From Myroides indicus (lineage in GTDB: Bacteria; Bacteroidota; Bacteroidia; Flavobacteriales; Flavobacteriaceae): a stretch of 64,000 bases of DNA. A program made the position numbers and the translations under genes. How positions within the stretch are numbered: the stretch's first letter is position 1; every line of letters begins with the position of its first letter. Positions 1 to 8,875 of the stretch are shown in pieces. Under the pieces are notes generated by a model, which worked only from the letters and a program-made list of their open reading frames with translations, did no database searches and had not been told where the DNA came from. The stretch is taken from the NCBI RefSeq assembly GCF_004364575.1, contig NZ_SOAG01000002.1, positions 1 to 64,000 on the forward strand, read 5' to 3'.

Positions 1-276
1 AGTTTCACTATCGATTACGAAGACTGTCCTATTCCAAGAGGGATCTCTCCGAATAACGACGGATTGAATGATGTATTTGATTTGAGTCCTCACGGAGTGG
101 AGAGTATCAAGATATACAATCGCTGGGGAACGGAGGTGTATTCGCATGGAGAAGGTTATACAACGCAGTGGCATGGACAGAGCAAAAGCGGAAAACAGTT
201 ACCTGACGGCACGTATTATTACGTGATTCACGCGCATGGTAAAGTGCGTACAGGTTGGGTACAGGTAAATAGGTAG
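1..276 (+). CDS. C-terminal end of a T9SS type B (CHU_C) surface protein, partial
   Basis: The frame is open from base 1, so the N-terminal part lies outside the window. The 91 visible residues form a gliding-motility-associated C-terminal domain: an SPNNDGLNDVF motif, then IYNRWGTEVY, then LPDGTYYYVI and a final short strand. Known for the family: this domain is the type B sorting signal that sends proteins through the type IX secretion system to the cell surface. The passenger part cannot be judged. A second CHU_C domain closes the protein at 51878-53140. The gene ends at TAG 276 and faces the minus-strand feo genes. Confidence 0.9.
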   Translation, partial: SFTIDYEDCPIPRGISPNNDGLNDVFDLSPHGVESIKIYNRWGTEVYSHGEGYTTQWHGQSKSGKQLPDGTYYYVIHAHGKVRTGWVQVNR

Positions 277-639
277 TTTATTAGTTTTTTGGTTAGATTT
301 GGTTATCCCCGGAGAGGTATTTGTAATTTATCCTTGCCGGGGATTAACTTTTAAAATATTTGATGGAATATAAATAAGCTATCCAAAAGATGAGATAATT
401 GGCAATATGCTGAGCTATAGAACTACAAAGATTCTCATGAGCAATATATTGATTATTAATTTTAAATATTAAAAAGTTAGTACTAGCGTAAGCTTACTTT
501 TTTCTATGATCTGATCTGTTTTCTAAGAAGGGTATTGAACTCTTTTTAAAAAGATAATTTCGATAAAATATACAAAAGAAAAGTAGTGAATATCTGTCCG
601 TGGTATTGAGGGATGAGGATTTTTTAGTTCATTCCTCCT
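277..639. other. Non-coding gap between convergent genes
   Basis: 363 bases between the CHU_C gene and the convergent feo operon. I found no credible reading frame. It holds an inverted repeat at 305-344 that probably ends the CHU_C transcript. A perfect 10-base palindrome with a T tract lies at 488-503 and recurs at 6338. A 9-bp hairpin (608-616 with 629-637, one G-T pair) sits just past the feo-side stop codon. It lacks a U tract on the minus strand, so it is only a possible terminator. Confidence 0.6.
305..344 (+). terminator. Probable terminator of the CHU_C gene
   Basis: ATCCCCGG (305-312) pairs perfectly with CCGGGGAT (337-344) around a 24-base loop, 29 bases past the stop codon. The T tract that follows is weak (AACTTTTAAAA), so termination is inferred. 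Confidence 0.5.
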
Positions 640-777
640 TTAAGAACAACTACAATTACCATTTCCACAATTTCCTTTTTTTCCTCCTCTGCCGTTGTTT
701 TGTTTTAAAATTTTTAATAACAGATAACCCACTGCCAAAATTAATAAAGCATAGACGATAATATCCTGATAATTCAT
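640..777 (-). CDS. FeoB-associated Cys-rich small membrane protein (45 aa)
   Basis: This short frame starts at ATG 777 and ends at TAA 640, 6 bases after the feoB stop, so it is the third gene of the feo operon. The product has one hydrophobic segment (about residues 5-24), a basic linker with KQNNGRGGKK, and a Gly/Asn/Cys tail with three cysteines (C37, C42, C44). This layout matches the small FeoB-associated Cys-rich membrane proteins found beside feoB in many bacteria. Their role is not well established; help in Fe2+ handling or FeoB assembly is the usual suggestion. Identification rests on position and architecture. Confidence 0.8.
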   Translation of the reverse strand: MNYQDIIVYALLILAVGYLLLKILKQNNGRGGKKGNCGNGNCSCS

Positions 778-783
778 ATGGTA

Positions 784-2886
784 TTATTTTAGAAGTTGAT
801 ATACAATTAAGGAAGCGATGTAGGCAAAACCGGTCATAAAAACCACCTGAAAAATTGTCCACTTCCACGATTTGGTTTCTCTGCGTGTAATAGCAACGGT
901 TGATGCGCATTGCATGGCAAAAGCATAAAATACCATCAACGACATTCCACTAGCAAGCGTAAAAACTTTTTTACCGTTTTCTGGCCATACTTCTGTTTCC
1001 ATTCTTGATTTGATAGTGGCTTCATCCTCACTGTCAGAACCTACATTGTATATTGTGGCCAGCGTTCCTACAAAAACTTCTCTTGCAACGAAAGAGGTAA
1101 TGACTGCTATTCCTATTTTCCAATCGTATCCCAAGGGTTTAATAACAGGTTCTATTGTTTTTCCAACAATGCCAATATACGAATTCTCAAGCCTGTATCC
1201 TGCAATATGATTGTTTAAGTTTTCTTCCGGTAGGTTTTGGTTTTTATATTTTTCAGTAATAATTTGCTCTGCATTTTCAAAATTATTACCTGGACCGTGA
1301 GCTCCTAAAAACCAAATGATAATAGATAAAACAAAGATTATTTTACCGGCTCCCACTACAAATGCTTTTGTTTTTTCATACATTGTAGCCAGAACGTTTT
1401 TAGCAATAGGCATTCTGTAGTCAGGCATTTCGATAACAAAATAGGACTTATAAGGTGTTTTTATAAATCTTTTTAAAATCCAGGCTGAAATAAGCGCTGC
1501 CGAAAAACCCAAGAGGTAAAATAGGGTAAGAGTAAGAGCTTGTAATCCTAAGAAACCAAACAGATAAGTGTCGGGAATAACCAGCGAAATAAGAATAATA
1601 TAAACCGGAATACGTGCCGAACAAGTGGTGAATGGAGTAACTAAAATAGTAAGTAGCCGTTCTTTGGGGTTTTCAATATTCCGAGCGGACATGATTGCTG
1701 GAATGGCACAGGCATTACCTGAAATTAAGGGAACTACACTTTTTCCGCTCAGTCCAAAAGGACGCATTAATTTATCCATTAAAAAAACTACGCGACTCAT
1801 ATAGCCGCTTTCTTCTAATAAGGATATAAACATAAATAAAATAGCGATTTGAGGAATGAAAGGCATAATACCTCCTATTCCCGGAACAATTCCGTCTGCA
1901 ATTAAATCAGTTAGTTTTCCGGGCTCCATAACTGAATGAACCCAGCTGCCCAGCTCGCTAAATTTTTCGTCAATCCAGTCCATCGGATAGCTTGACCACT
2001 CAAAAATAGCCTGAAAAACAAGAAGCATGATCGCAAAAAAGATAACGTATCCCCATATTTTGTGAGTCAGCAATTGATCGATGCGGGTGCGGATACCCTT
2101 AGCTTTGGTTTTATCTTTTGAATAAGCTTCTTTCAATAAACCATTGATGAATTGGTAACGCTTAATAGTTTCTTTTTGCTGAAGGTGTTTGATTTTACTT
2201 TCTGTTAAATCAATTCCTTTAGAGAAAATGTCAGTCTTTTGAATGTGTCCGATTTGAATATTTTGAGAATAAATCATCCACAGTTTGTATACCGACAGGG
2301 AAGGATAAGTTAATGCAAGTTTTCCAAATAAGTCAGGTTCTATAACAGTTGCATTTAAGCATGGCTCTACAGAATAGGATTTATAATAGAGAATCGCTTG
2401 TTTAAGTTCATTTATGCCTTGTTTTTTTTTGGCACTCATTAAAATCACTTTAGCTTTTAAACCTTCTTCTAATTTTTTTAAGTCCAAAGATATTCCTTTT
2501 TCTTCCATTCTGTCAGCCATATTAATAGCTAATACGGTAGGAATTCCAAGTTCTTTAATTTGAGTGAGAAGAAGAAGGTTTCGCTTCAGGTTTTCAATAT
2601 CAGCTACAACTACTACAACGTCGGGATAATCCTCATTAGAAGTGTCAAATAGCAAGTCCAATACTATCTTTTCATCAAGAGAGCTGGCGTTAATACTATA
2701 TGTTCCCGGAAGGTCAACAAGAGTAGCTGAAATATCTGTATTTAATTTGGTGGTTCCGGTTTTTTTGTCTACCGTAATACCCGGGTAATTTCCTATTTTA
2801 TGATTTAGCCCGGTTAAGGCATTGAAAACAGAAGTTTTTCCAACATTTGGATTACCTATTAAGGCAACTTTTATATTGTTTTTCAT
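784..2886 (-). CDS. feoB: Ferrous iron transporter FeoB
   Basis: A 700-aa inner-membrane Fe2+ transporter. The N-terminus is a GTPase domain with the P-loop GNPNVGKT, a DLPGTYS switch II motif and NMAD as the G4 base-recognition motif. The C-terminal half is a polytopic membrane domain with the two Gate regions typical of FeoB. Length fits the family. I chose ATG 2886 (MKNNIKVALIG) over an in-frame GTG at 2895 because the P-loop normally starts within about 10 residues of the N-terminus. The gene begins 17 bases after the feoA stop and is probably co-transcribed with it. No Fur box was convincingly identified. Confidence 0.97.
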   Translation of the reverse strand: MKNNIKVALIGNPNVGKTSVFNALTGLNHKIGNYPGITVDKKTGTTKLNTDISATLVDLPGTYSINASSLDEKIVLDLLFDTSNEDYPDVVVVVADIENLKRNLLLLTQIKELGIPTVLAINMADRMEEKGISLDLKKLEEGLKAKVILMSAKKKQGINELKQAILYYKSYSVEPCLNATVIEPDLFGKLALTYPSLSVYKLWMIYSQNIQIGHIQKTDIFSKGIDLTESKIKHLQQKETIKRYQFINGLLKEAYSKDKTKAKGIRTRIDQLLTHKIWGYVIFFAIMLLVFQAIFEWSSYPMDWIDEKFSELGSWVHSVMEPGKLTDLIADGIVPGIGGIMPFIPQIAILFMFISLLEESGYMSRVVFLMDKLMRPFGLSGKSVVPLISGNACAIPAIMSARNIENPKERLLTILVTPFTTCSARIPVYIILISLVIPDTYLFGFLGLQALTLTLFYLLGFSAALISAWILKRFIKTPYKSYFVIEMPDYRMPIAKNVLATMYEKTKAFVVGAGKIIFVLSIIIWFLGAHGPGNNFENAEQIITEKYKNQNLPEENLNNHIAGYRLENSYIGIVGKTIEPVIKPLGYDWKIGIAVITSFVAREVFVGTLATIYNVGSDSEDEATIKSRMETEVWPENGKKVFTLASGMSLMVFYAFAMQCASTVAITRRETKSWKWTIFQVVFMTGFAYIASLIVYQLLK

Positions 2887-2903
2887 TAAAAGCACTAATT
2901 TTT

Positions 2904-3143
2904 CTAAGAGGAAGAAGTTTCGATATTTACTAAGATTTCTTTGGCAAGTTCTTTTCGGATAGAAAGATGCGTGTCATTAATACACAAGTATAAAGGATCT
3001 CCCAACGGAGCTACCTCCAAAAGCTCAACTTCATTCCCAGGCAAACATCCCATTTCTAAAAGCTTTAATGGTATATTGTGCATATCAAAATCTGCAATAA
3101 TTCCTCTTTCCTTTCTTTTTAACAGGTCTAAAGTAGTACTCAC
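2904..3143 (-). CDS. feoA: Ferrous iron transport accessory protein FeoA
   Basis: A 79-aa cytosolic SH3-like protein of the FeoA family. Visible family features are LLKRKERGIIADF, the conserved LLEMGCLPGNEVELL stretch, and a final strand with ISIRKE-like sequence (LSIRKELA) before the C-terminus. FeoA proteins assist or regulate FeoB. It is the first gene of the feoA-feoB-small protein operon, with a TAnnTTTG promoter box 26 bases upstream of its ATG. Confidence 0.93.
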   Translation of the reverse strand: MSTTLDLLKRKERGIIADFDMHNIPLKLLEMGCLPGNEVELLEVAPLGDPLYLCINDTHLSIRKELAKEILVNIETSSS

Positions 3144-3168
3144 TTTTATTTAGATTTAATTTGAATTA

Positions 3169-3176
3169 CAAAAGTA
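3169..3176 (-). promoter_or_regulatory. -7 box of the feo operon
   Basis: TACTTTTG on the minus strand matches the Bacteroidota -7 consensus TAnnTTTG and lies 26 bases upstream of the feoA ATG. No clear -33 TTTG is present at 19 bp. Confidence 0.55.
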
Positions 3177-3235
3177 AGCAATAATAAATAAAATAATAAT
3201 TATATAGACTAATTCTTTATACTTTAAGCTACTAT

Positions 3236-3952
3236 TTATCTCTTATTAGCAGTTTCTTTTTCGTGTTGATACAGCCATTGGATATCTTCCCATAATTGCT
3301 GCATATTTTTGTTTTCGTCGTCTTTGGTATCAAAATTAGTTCCGTCATAAAATCCCCGGATTCTGCCTTTGCCGTCTACTAAGATAAAATTTTCGGTGTG
3401 TACCATATCGTAAAGTTCATCGGGAGAGCCAGTTTTTACTGCCAGATATGAGTTGCGAGCAATAAAGTAAATATCTCTTTTATCGCCAGTAACCAAGTTC
3501 CAAACGCTATCGTTTACTGCTTTTTCCAAAGCGTATTCTTTTAAAACAGGCACACTGTCAATATCGGGAGTTACGGTGTGAGATAACAGCTTTACACCAG
3601 GAAGCGCTTTTATCTTTTCTTGCAGCCAAACCATATTGTCGCCCATTATAGGGCAGATAGTAGGGCAGGTAGTAAAGAAGAAATCAGCTATATAAATATG
3701 TCCGTCATAATCTTTGTTGGTAATAGTGTCTCCATTTTGATTGATAAATGAAAAAGGAGCAATGCGGTGGGCTTGCTTGTTTGCCTGATGTTGAATCAAA
3801 CTGTCTACCAGCTCAGGATTAACCATAGACGGCGTATAAACAGGGAGCGATTTTCTATATTTTAAAGCATTGTAAAACATAAAGAGAATACCAACGCATA
3901 GCAAGAAAAAACCTGCAAAAAAGTACTTGTATTTTTTAAAGAAATGTAACAT
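3236..3952 (-). CDS. SCO1/SenC family copper chaperone
   Basis: A 238-aa membrane-anchored thioredoxin-fold protein. Residues about 10-28 form an N-terminal transmembrane anchor. The copper site is complete: C96 and C100 in TTCPTICP (CxxxC) and H185 in DMVHTENF. In the family these three residues bind copper for assembly of the CuA centre of cytochrome oxidase, or act in thiol redox control. No oxidase genes are next to it, so the partner is not shown by context. The region between residues 30 and 70 is a variable periplasmic linker. It appears monocistronic, with its own -7 box. Confidence 0.93.
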   Translation of the reverse strand: MLHFFKKYKYFFAGFFLLCVGILFMFYNALKYRKSLPVYTPSMVNPELVDSLIQHQANKQAHRIAPFSFINQNGDTITNKDYDGHIYIADFFFTTCPTICPIMGDNMVWLQEKIKALPGVKLLSHTVTPDIDSVPVLKEYALEKAVNDSVWNLVTGDKRDIYFIARNSYLAVKTGSPDELYDMVHTENFILVDGKGRIRGFYDGTNFDTKDDENKNMQQLWEDIQWLYQHEKETANKR

Positions 3953-3968
3953 TTTGATTGAGTTTGCA

Positions 3969-3976
3969 CAAACTTA
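3969..3976 (-). promoter_or_regulatory. -7 box of the SCO gene
   Basis: TAAGTTTG on the minus strand matches TAnnTTTG and lies 17 bases upstream of the ATG. No clear -33 element was seen. Confidence 0.5.
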
Positions 3977-4067
3977 CAAATTCTCATTTTAAATAATGGT
4001 TAAAGCTGTGATAAATGGCTGGAGACTAATTTCTACTAAAAAAAAGTATCAACAAAGGATATTTTCC

Positions 4068-4075
4068 TATTTTTG
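4068..4075 (+). promoter_or_regulatory. -7 box of the M13 peptidase gene
   Basis: TATTTTTG matches TAnnTTTG and lies 35 bases upstream of the start codon at 4110. Confidence 0.55.
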
Positions 4076-4109
4076 TTAGTATTGTTAAAAACGAAAACTT
4101 ATTTCTACT

Positions 4110-6176
4110 ATGAACAAAAGAGTATTATTGGCTTCTGCGTTTGCTGTAGCTGCTTTGGTATCGTGTAAAGACACCAAAAAAGCAGAAGAAGCAGAAGGAC
4201 AAGAAACACACGGAATCGCTTTGGAATATATGGATCAAAGTGTTAAGCCGGGAGACGATTTTTTTCGCTATGTAAACGGAGCTTGGTATGACAAAACCGA
4301 AATTCCGGATGACAGAACCCGATGGGGCAGCTTTGATGAATTGAGACAAAATACAGATCACGATGCTTTGGCAATTTTGAAACAAGCGGCAGCTAATCAT
4401 AATTTAGATTCAAAATCTGATCAGGCAAAAGCAGTGGCTATTTTTGAAACTTATCTAGATGAAGCAAAACGAAACGAATTAGGCGTAGAGCCTCTTAAGC
4501 CTTATCTGGAAAAAATATACGCTATTAAAACACCAGAAGATGTAAGTAACTTAATTAATGAACTGGCAGGCGAAGGAGGATTGGGTATCTATTCAATTTA
4601 TGTATACGCCGATGCCAAAAGCTCAAATGAAAACGCAGTATACTTAAGTACGGGAAGCTTAGGTTTGCCAGACAGAGATTATTACGTTTTGGATGATGCA
4701 GATATGAAAGAAAAGCGCAAGCAATATGTGGCACATGTTGCACGTATGTTGGAAATGTCGGGAGAGTCTAAAGAAGAAGCTTCTTTAGATGCTGAGCGTG
4801 TTTTGAATATTGAAACTAAAATGGCAGAACCGCGATTGACGAGAGTTGAGCGAAGAGACAGTCGTTTGACTTATAATCCGATGACCATTGCCGAGCTTCA
4901 AAAATTGACTCCTAATGTAAATTGGCAGAATTATTTAGATGCAACCGGATTGAAAAATGTTGATAAAATCATTGTTTCTCAACCGAAATATATGAAAGCG
5001 CTAAGCACAATTTTGTCTGCTCAAAATATCGATGACATAAAGGCATACTTAAAATGGACTTTGGTAAACGGAAGTGCAAGTGCTTTGTCAACAGATATGG
5101 AAAAAGCAAATTGGGAGTTTTATTCAAAAACCCTTCAAGGAGCAAAAGAACAGCGCCCAGCAGAAGAAAGAGCTTTGGCAGTTGTAAATGGTACAGTTGG
5201 AGAAGCGTTGGGACAGCTTTATGTGGCTGAAAAATTTCCACCGGAAGCCAAAGCTAAAGCACAAGCCATGATTAAAAATGTTTTATCTGCTTTTGGAGAA
5301 CGTATCAAAGCATTGCCTTGGATGGAAGAAGAAACTAAAAGAGGAGCTTTAGAAAAATTAGGCACTACAACAGTAAAAATTGGTTATCCAGATAAATGGG
5401 AAGACTATTCTGCTATGGTTATTAAATCACCTGCGGAAGGAGGAAACCATTTTGAAAACATGAAAAATGCCGAAAAGTGGGAGGTTGCTAAAAACTTTGC
5501 TGATTATGGACAGCCGGTAGATAAATCGCGTTGGGGAATGTCTCCTCAAACGGTAAATGCTTACTTTAATCCACTGTATAACGAAATCGTATTTCCGGCA
5601 GCTATTCTTCAGCCGCCATTTTACGATTACAAAGCTGATGAAGCAATAAATTATGGCGGAATCGGAGCTGTAATTGGTCACGAAATTTCACATAGTTTTG
5701 ACGATTCAGGTGCACGCTATGACAAGGATGGAAATCTAAACAACTGGTGGACAGAGATCGATTTAGAGCGCTTTACAGAGCTTGGAAATAATCTGGCAAA
5801 CCAGTACAGTGCATTGGAACCACTTCCGGGAGTATTTGTTGATGGTAAATTTACTTTAGGAGAAAATATCGGAGATTTGGGAGGGGTTAATGCTGCGTAT
5901 GACGGATTAAAAATATTTTTAAAAGAAAACGGAGATCCAGGTTTAATTGACGGTTACACTCCTGAACAGCGTTTCTTTATTTCATGGGGAACGATCTGGA
6001 GAACTAAAGCCAGAGATGAAGCTATTAAAAATCAGGTAAAAACAGATCCTCATGCTCCGGGGCATTATAGAGCGTATGTTCCGTTACAAAATGTAGACGC
6101 ATTTTATGAAGCATTTGACATTAAGGAAGGTGATAAATTGTATATCCAACCAGAAGAAAGAGTAAAAATCTGGTAA
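4110..6176 (+). CDS. M13 family (neprilysin-like) zinc metallopeptidase lipoprotein
   Basis: A 688-aa exported peptidase. The N-terminus is a lipoprotein signal: basic start, hydrophobic core, lipobox LVSC with the modified Cys at residue 19 or 20. Residues about 40-420 are the M13 N-terminal domain, beginning MDQSVKPGDDFFRYVNGAW. The catalytic part has NAYFNP substrate-binding sequence, the zinc motif HEISH near residue 524, and ENIGDLGG near 585, which supplies the third zinc ligand Glu. The final W fits the family. It likely degrades peptides in the periplasm or at the outer membrane. It is a single-gene unit with its own promoter box and terminator. Confidence 0.95.
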   Translation: MNKRVLLASAFAVAALVSCKDTKKAEEAEGQETHGIALEYMDQSVKPGDDFFRYVNGAWYDKTEIPDDRTRWGSFDELRQNTDHDALAILKQAAANHNLDSKSDQAKAVAIFETYLDEAKRNELGVEPLKPYLEKIYAIKTPEDVSNLINELAGEGGLGIYSIYVYADAKSSNENAVYLSTGSLGLPDRDYYVLDDADMKEKRKQYVAHVARMLEMSGESKEEASLDAERVLNIETKMAEPRLTRVERRDSRLTYNPMTIAELQKLTPNVNWQNYLDATGLKNVDKIIVSQPKYMKALSTILSAQNIDDIKAYLKWTLVNGSASALSTDMEKANWEFYSKTLQGAKEQRPAEERALAVVNGTVGEALGQLYVAEKFPPEAKAKAQAMIKNVLSAFGERIKALPWMEEETKRGALEKLGTTTVKIGYPDKWEDYSAMVIKSPAEGGNHFENMKNAEKWEVAKNFADYGQPVDKSRWGMSPQTVNAYFNPLYNEIVFPAAILQPPFYDYKADEAINYGGIGAVIGHEISHSFDDSGARYDKDGNLNNWWTEIDLERFTELGNNLANQYSALEPLPGVFVDGKFTLGENIGDLGGVNAAYDGLKIFLKENGDPGLIDGYTPEQRFFISWGTIWRTKARDEAIKNQVKTDPHAPGHYRAYVPLQNVDAFYEAFDIKEGDKLYIQPEERVKIW

Positions 6177-6195
6177 TTTGTAAGCTTATTTATAG

Positions 6196-6237
6196 ATAAA
6201 AGGGGAATGTCTTCAGTTGTGAGACATCCCCTTTTTT
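6196..6237 (+). terminator. Intrinsic terminator after the M13 peptidase
   Basis: AAAAGGGGAATGTCT pairs with AGACATCCCCTTTT (one mismatch-free core of ATGTCT/AGACAT plus GGGG/CCCC) around a short loop, followed by a T run ending at 6237. It lies about 20 bases past the stop codon. Confidence 0.85.
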
Positions 6238-6337
6238 ATTGGGTTTTAAAAGCATAGCTAAAGATAAAAACTAAATACAACAATATTTTAAAGAGAATGC
6301 GTAAAACATTAATTGATATAAAAACAATATTTTTCAT

Positions 6338-6354
6338 GTAAGCTTACTTTTTTT
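6338..6354. repeat. GTAAGCTTAC palindrome plus T tract, second copy
   Basis: GTAAGCTTAC is a perfect palindrome with no loop, followed by seven T. The same palindrome with six T stands at 488-503. Both are in non-coding gaps. A hairpin with no loop is a poor terminator, so a protein-binding site is more likely. Otherwise the gap 6238-6527 shows no gene. Confidence 0.4.
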
Positions 6355-6527
6355 GAGTTTATTATTAATAATACTTTAGTTTTTTTTCTTTTAAGTGAAA
6401 GTGAGTTGAGTGTTTGTTAAAATGAGTAAAGATAGATTATACAATTGAAGCCTTTTTTTAATTTATTGATTTGTATATGATTATAGTATTATAGAAGCCG
6501 TGAGCTTTAAAAATTGGTTTCTGTTAT

Positions 6528-7364
6528 ATGTTGTATTTTAGTGGTTTAAACATAATTGCAGCTATGATGGGAACAAAAAAAGTGAGAGGAATTATAAATC
6601 CCCGCTATAACCAATTAGAAGCAGAAATATATAATTATATTCGCACGTATGACAGTATAACAACTTATTTAACCAGAGGAACAAGGAATACGATTAAGCT
6701 CGCGACACTTTCCAGTGGGCAAACGCTTGCCATAAAATCGTTTAAAATACCGAATGTCGTTAACAAGTACGTTTATAAGTTTTTGAGAAAACCTAAAGCT
6801 CAACGATCTTATGAACACGGATTCAAGTTGAGGGAACTGGGATTCAAAACACCGGAACCCATCGGATATATAGAATATTTTTCTGGCGGCACCTTGTGCG
6901 AAAGTTATTATATTTCTAATTACCTTGAAGCAGATATCAGTTATAGAGATTTAATAGAAGATTTAGATTATCCCGATAGAGAAGAAATTTTAAAACAATT
7001 TACTACCTTTTCTTTTTGTTTGCACGAAAAGGGTATTGAGTTTTTGGATCATTCTCCCGGAAATACGCTGATTAAAAAAACAGCACAAAATCAATATCAG
7101 TTTTTTCTGGTCGATCTTAACCGGATGAAATTTAACTCTCAGCTGAGCTTTAAGGAACGGATGAGAAATCTGTCGAGATTGACAACCAATATCAGCGATA
7201 TTGAAAAAATAGCCAATCAGTATGCAAGGCTTATAGGTAAATCGTCAGTTGAGGTTTTCAACCGGCTTTGGTTGGAAACGCTCAAATTCCAATTCCGGTT
7301 TTACAAGAAAAAAGAAATTAAGTTTAGACTTAAAAAAGCTTGTGGAGAGCATAATGATAGATGA
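6528..7364 (+). CDS. Lipopolysaccharide kinase (Kdo kinase/InaA-like) family protein
   Basis: A 278-aa protein-kinase-fold protein. Visible features: the ATP-lysine in TLAIKSF (about K70), the catalytic-loop sequence FLDHSPGN (D174, N179) preceded by LHEKGIE, and DLNR (D196) in the metal-binding position. These match the WaaP/KdkA/InaA group, which phosphorylates Kdo or heptose in the LPS core. The true start may be one of the Met codons at 6564 or 6567 rather than 6528; the first 14 residues are not family-like. It stands alone, with no other LPS gene adjacent. The substrate is inferred from family only. Confidence 0.8.
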   Translation: MLYFSGLNIIAAMMGTKKVRGIINPRYNQLEAEIYNYIRTYDSITTYLTRGTRNTIKLATLSSGQTLAIKSFKIPNVVNKYVYKFLRKPKAQRSYEHGFKLRELGFKTPEPIGYIEYFSGGTLCESYYISNYLEADISYRDLIEDLDYPDREEILKQFTTFSFCLHEKGIEFLDHSPGNTLIKKTAQNQYQFFLVDLNRMKFNSQLSFKERMRNLSRLTTNISDIEKIANQYARLIGKSSVEVFNRLWLETLKFQFRFYKKKEIKFRLKKACGEHNDR

Positions 7365-7373
7365 ATAATAAAT

Positions 7374-7412
7374 AAAACGGGGAGTTCTTTATATTAAGAG
7401 CTACCCGTTTTT
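7374..7412. terminator. Bidirectional terminator between kinase and nuoN
   Basis: AAAACGGGGAGTTCTT and AAGAGCTACCCGTTTT form an imperfect stem with A tract on one side and T tract on the other. It sits between convergent genes and can serve both the kinase gene and the nuo operon. Confidence 0.75.
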
Positions 7413-7440
7413 GCGTATTGAATTGTTAGTTTATTTGTTC

Positions 7441-8817
7441 TTAATTAAAAAGATTTAGCAATAGTGACGGAAATAAACCGACAACGATGATGATTGCTGC
7501 AGCAATCGTACCTATAATGCTGTATAGAGCCGGAACAGCAAGTTTTTCTCTATTGGTTTCTTCGTAATTGGCAAACATGCGGATAATTACTTTCAAATAG
7601 TAATAAATACTGATAAATGAGTTGATAACACCAAAGATGACTAAAGTAATATAGCCATTTTGAATTGCCTGTGAAAAGAGAAAAAATTTACCAAAAAATC
7701 CTGCAAAAACAGGAATTCCTCCCATAGATAAAAGAGCTATAGATAAGACAATAGCCATTAATGGATTGCGCTTGCCTAAACCGTCAAAACTAGATATAAG
7801 TTCATCTTCATTGTTTTTACAAACTGCCATTAAAACTGTAAAAGCTGCCATACCGGCAAAAGAATAAGCCGTTGCGTAATAAAACAGGTTTGGACTTGCA
7901 GAACCCAGAGCTGTCAGTGCCATCATCATAAAACCAGCGTGTGAAATACCTGAGTATGCTAAAAGACGTTTCATATTATCCTGACGGATAGCCATAATGT
8001 TTCCTACCGTTAATGTAATGATAGTTATAAAAATTAAAGCATTCATATAGCTTTCCGGCATTTGATGAAGCAGGTTAACACTTATTTTGTACAGTGTTGC
8101 TATGGCAGTAACTTTTACAAGGGTACTCATAATAGTCGTAGTAAGCGTAGGCGCTCCTTGATATACATCCGGTGCCCAAAAGTGAAAAGGAACCGCAGCT
8201 ACTTTAAAAAGCATACCGATAATAATCATAGTTGCCCCTAGCGCATACCACACAGGCAAAGAAGTACTGACAGCGATATTACTAATTTGAGCAATATCAA
8301 ATGAACCCGTTGCACCGTATATCAGTGCAATGCCAAACAGCACAATTCCCGAAGCAAACGATCCCAATAAAAAATATTTCATAGCAGATTCATTGCTCTT
8401 GATGTTTTTCCTGTCTGCACCGCAAAGAATGTATAAAGTAATAGATAAAATTTCTAAACCTAAGAAAAACATAGCCATATTGCCAAAGCTAACCATACAG
8501 ATAGCGCCCATAAGCAAAAATAGTTTTAAAGAAACGTAGTCGGCTATTTTAGTAAATTCGTTTTTATAGAAATCGTTGCTCAATGCCACTATAAAAATAG
8601 TAAGTGCAATGAAAAGAGAGGAAAAAGCGTTTGAAAAACGAGTAGAAACAAACATATTATTATAGTAGGCTTCCACGACGCTTATATTGCATACCGTATA
8701 ACCAAGTATTCCCAACAGTCCTATAACAGTCATAGGTATTACCATTTTTCGCAAATTGATAATTTCTGCTATAAGCACTAAAACCGCTAATACTCCAATT
8801 GCTATTAATGTATTCAT
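7441..8817 (-). CDS. nuoN: NADH-quinone oxidoreductase subunit N
   Basis: A 458-aa antiporter-like membrane subunit of complex I, one of the three proton-pumping modules (L, M, N). It is almost entirely transmembrane. Family sequence includes KVAAVPFHFWAPDVYQGAPT with the pumping-channel Lys and the conserved GISHAGFMMMAL segment. It is the last gene of the operon, separated by 58 bases from nuoM and followed by a hairpin at 7374. Confidence 0.96.
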   Translation of the reverse strand: MNTLIAIGVLAVLVLIAEIINLRKMVIPMTVIGLLGILGYTVCNISVVEAYYNNMFVSTRFSNAFSSLFIALTIFIVALSNDFYKNEFTKIADYVSLKLFLLMGAICMVSFGNMAMFFLGLEILSITLYILCGADRKNIKSNESAMKYFLLGSFASGIVLFGIALIYGATGSFDIAQISNIAVSTSLPVWYALGATMIIIGMLFKVAAVPFHFWAPDVYQGAPTLTTTIMSTLVKVTAIATLYKISVNLLHQMPESYMNALIFITIITLTVGNIMAIRQDNMKRLLAYSGISHAGFMMMALTALGSASPNLFYYATAYSFAGMAAFTVLMAVCKNNEDELISSFDGLGKRNPLMAIVLSIALLSMGGIPVFAGFFGKFFLFSQAIQNGYITLVIFGVINSFISIYYYLKVIIRMFANYEETNREKLAVPALYSIIGTIAAAIIIVVGLFPSLLLNLFN

Positions 8818-8875
8818 TTGTGATATTTTGGAATTACGTTCATCAACTTAAAGGTTGAATCCCTTTTATATTTTA

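Noticed and set aside
3144..3235. Fur box upstream of feoA
   Set aside because: The region is AT-rich and palindromic by chance in places, but I could not find a convincing 19-base Fur-type inverted repeat.
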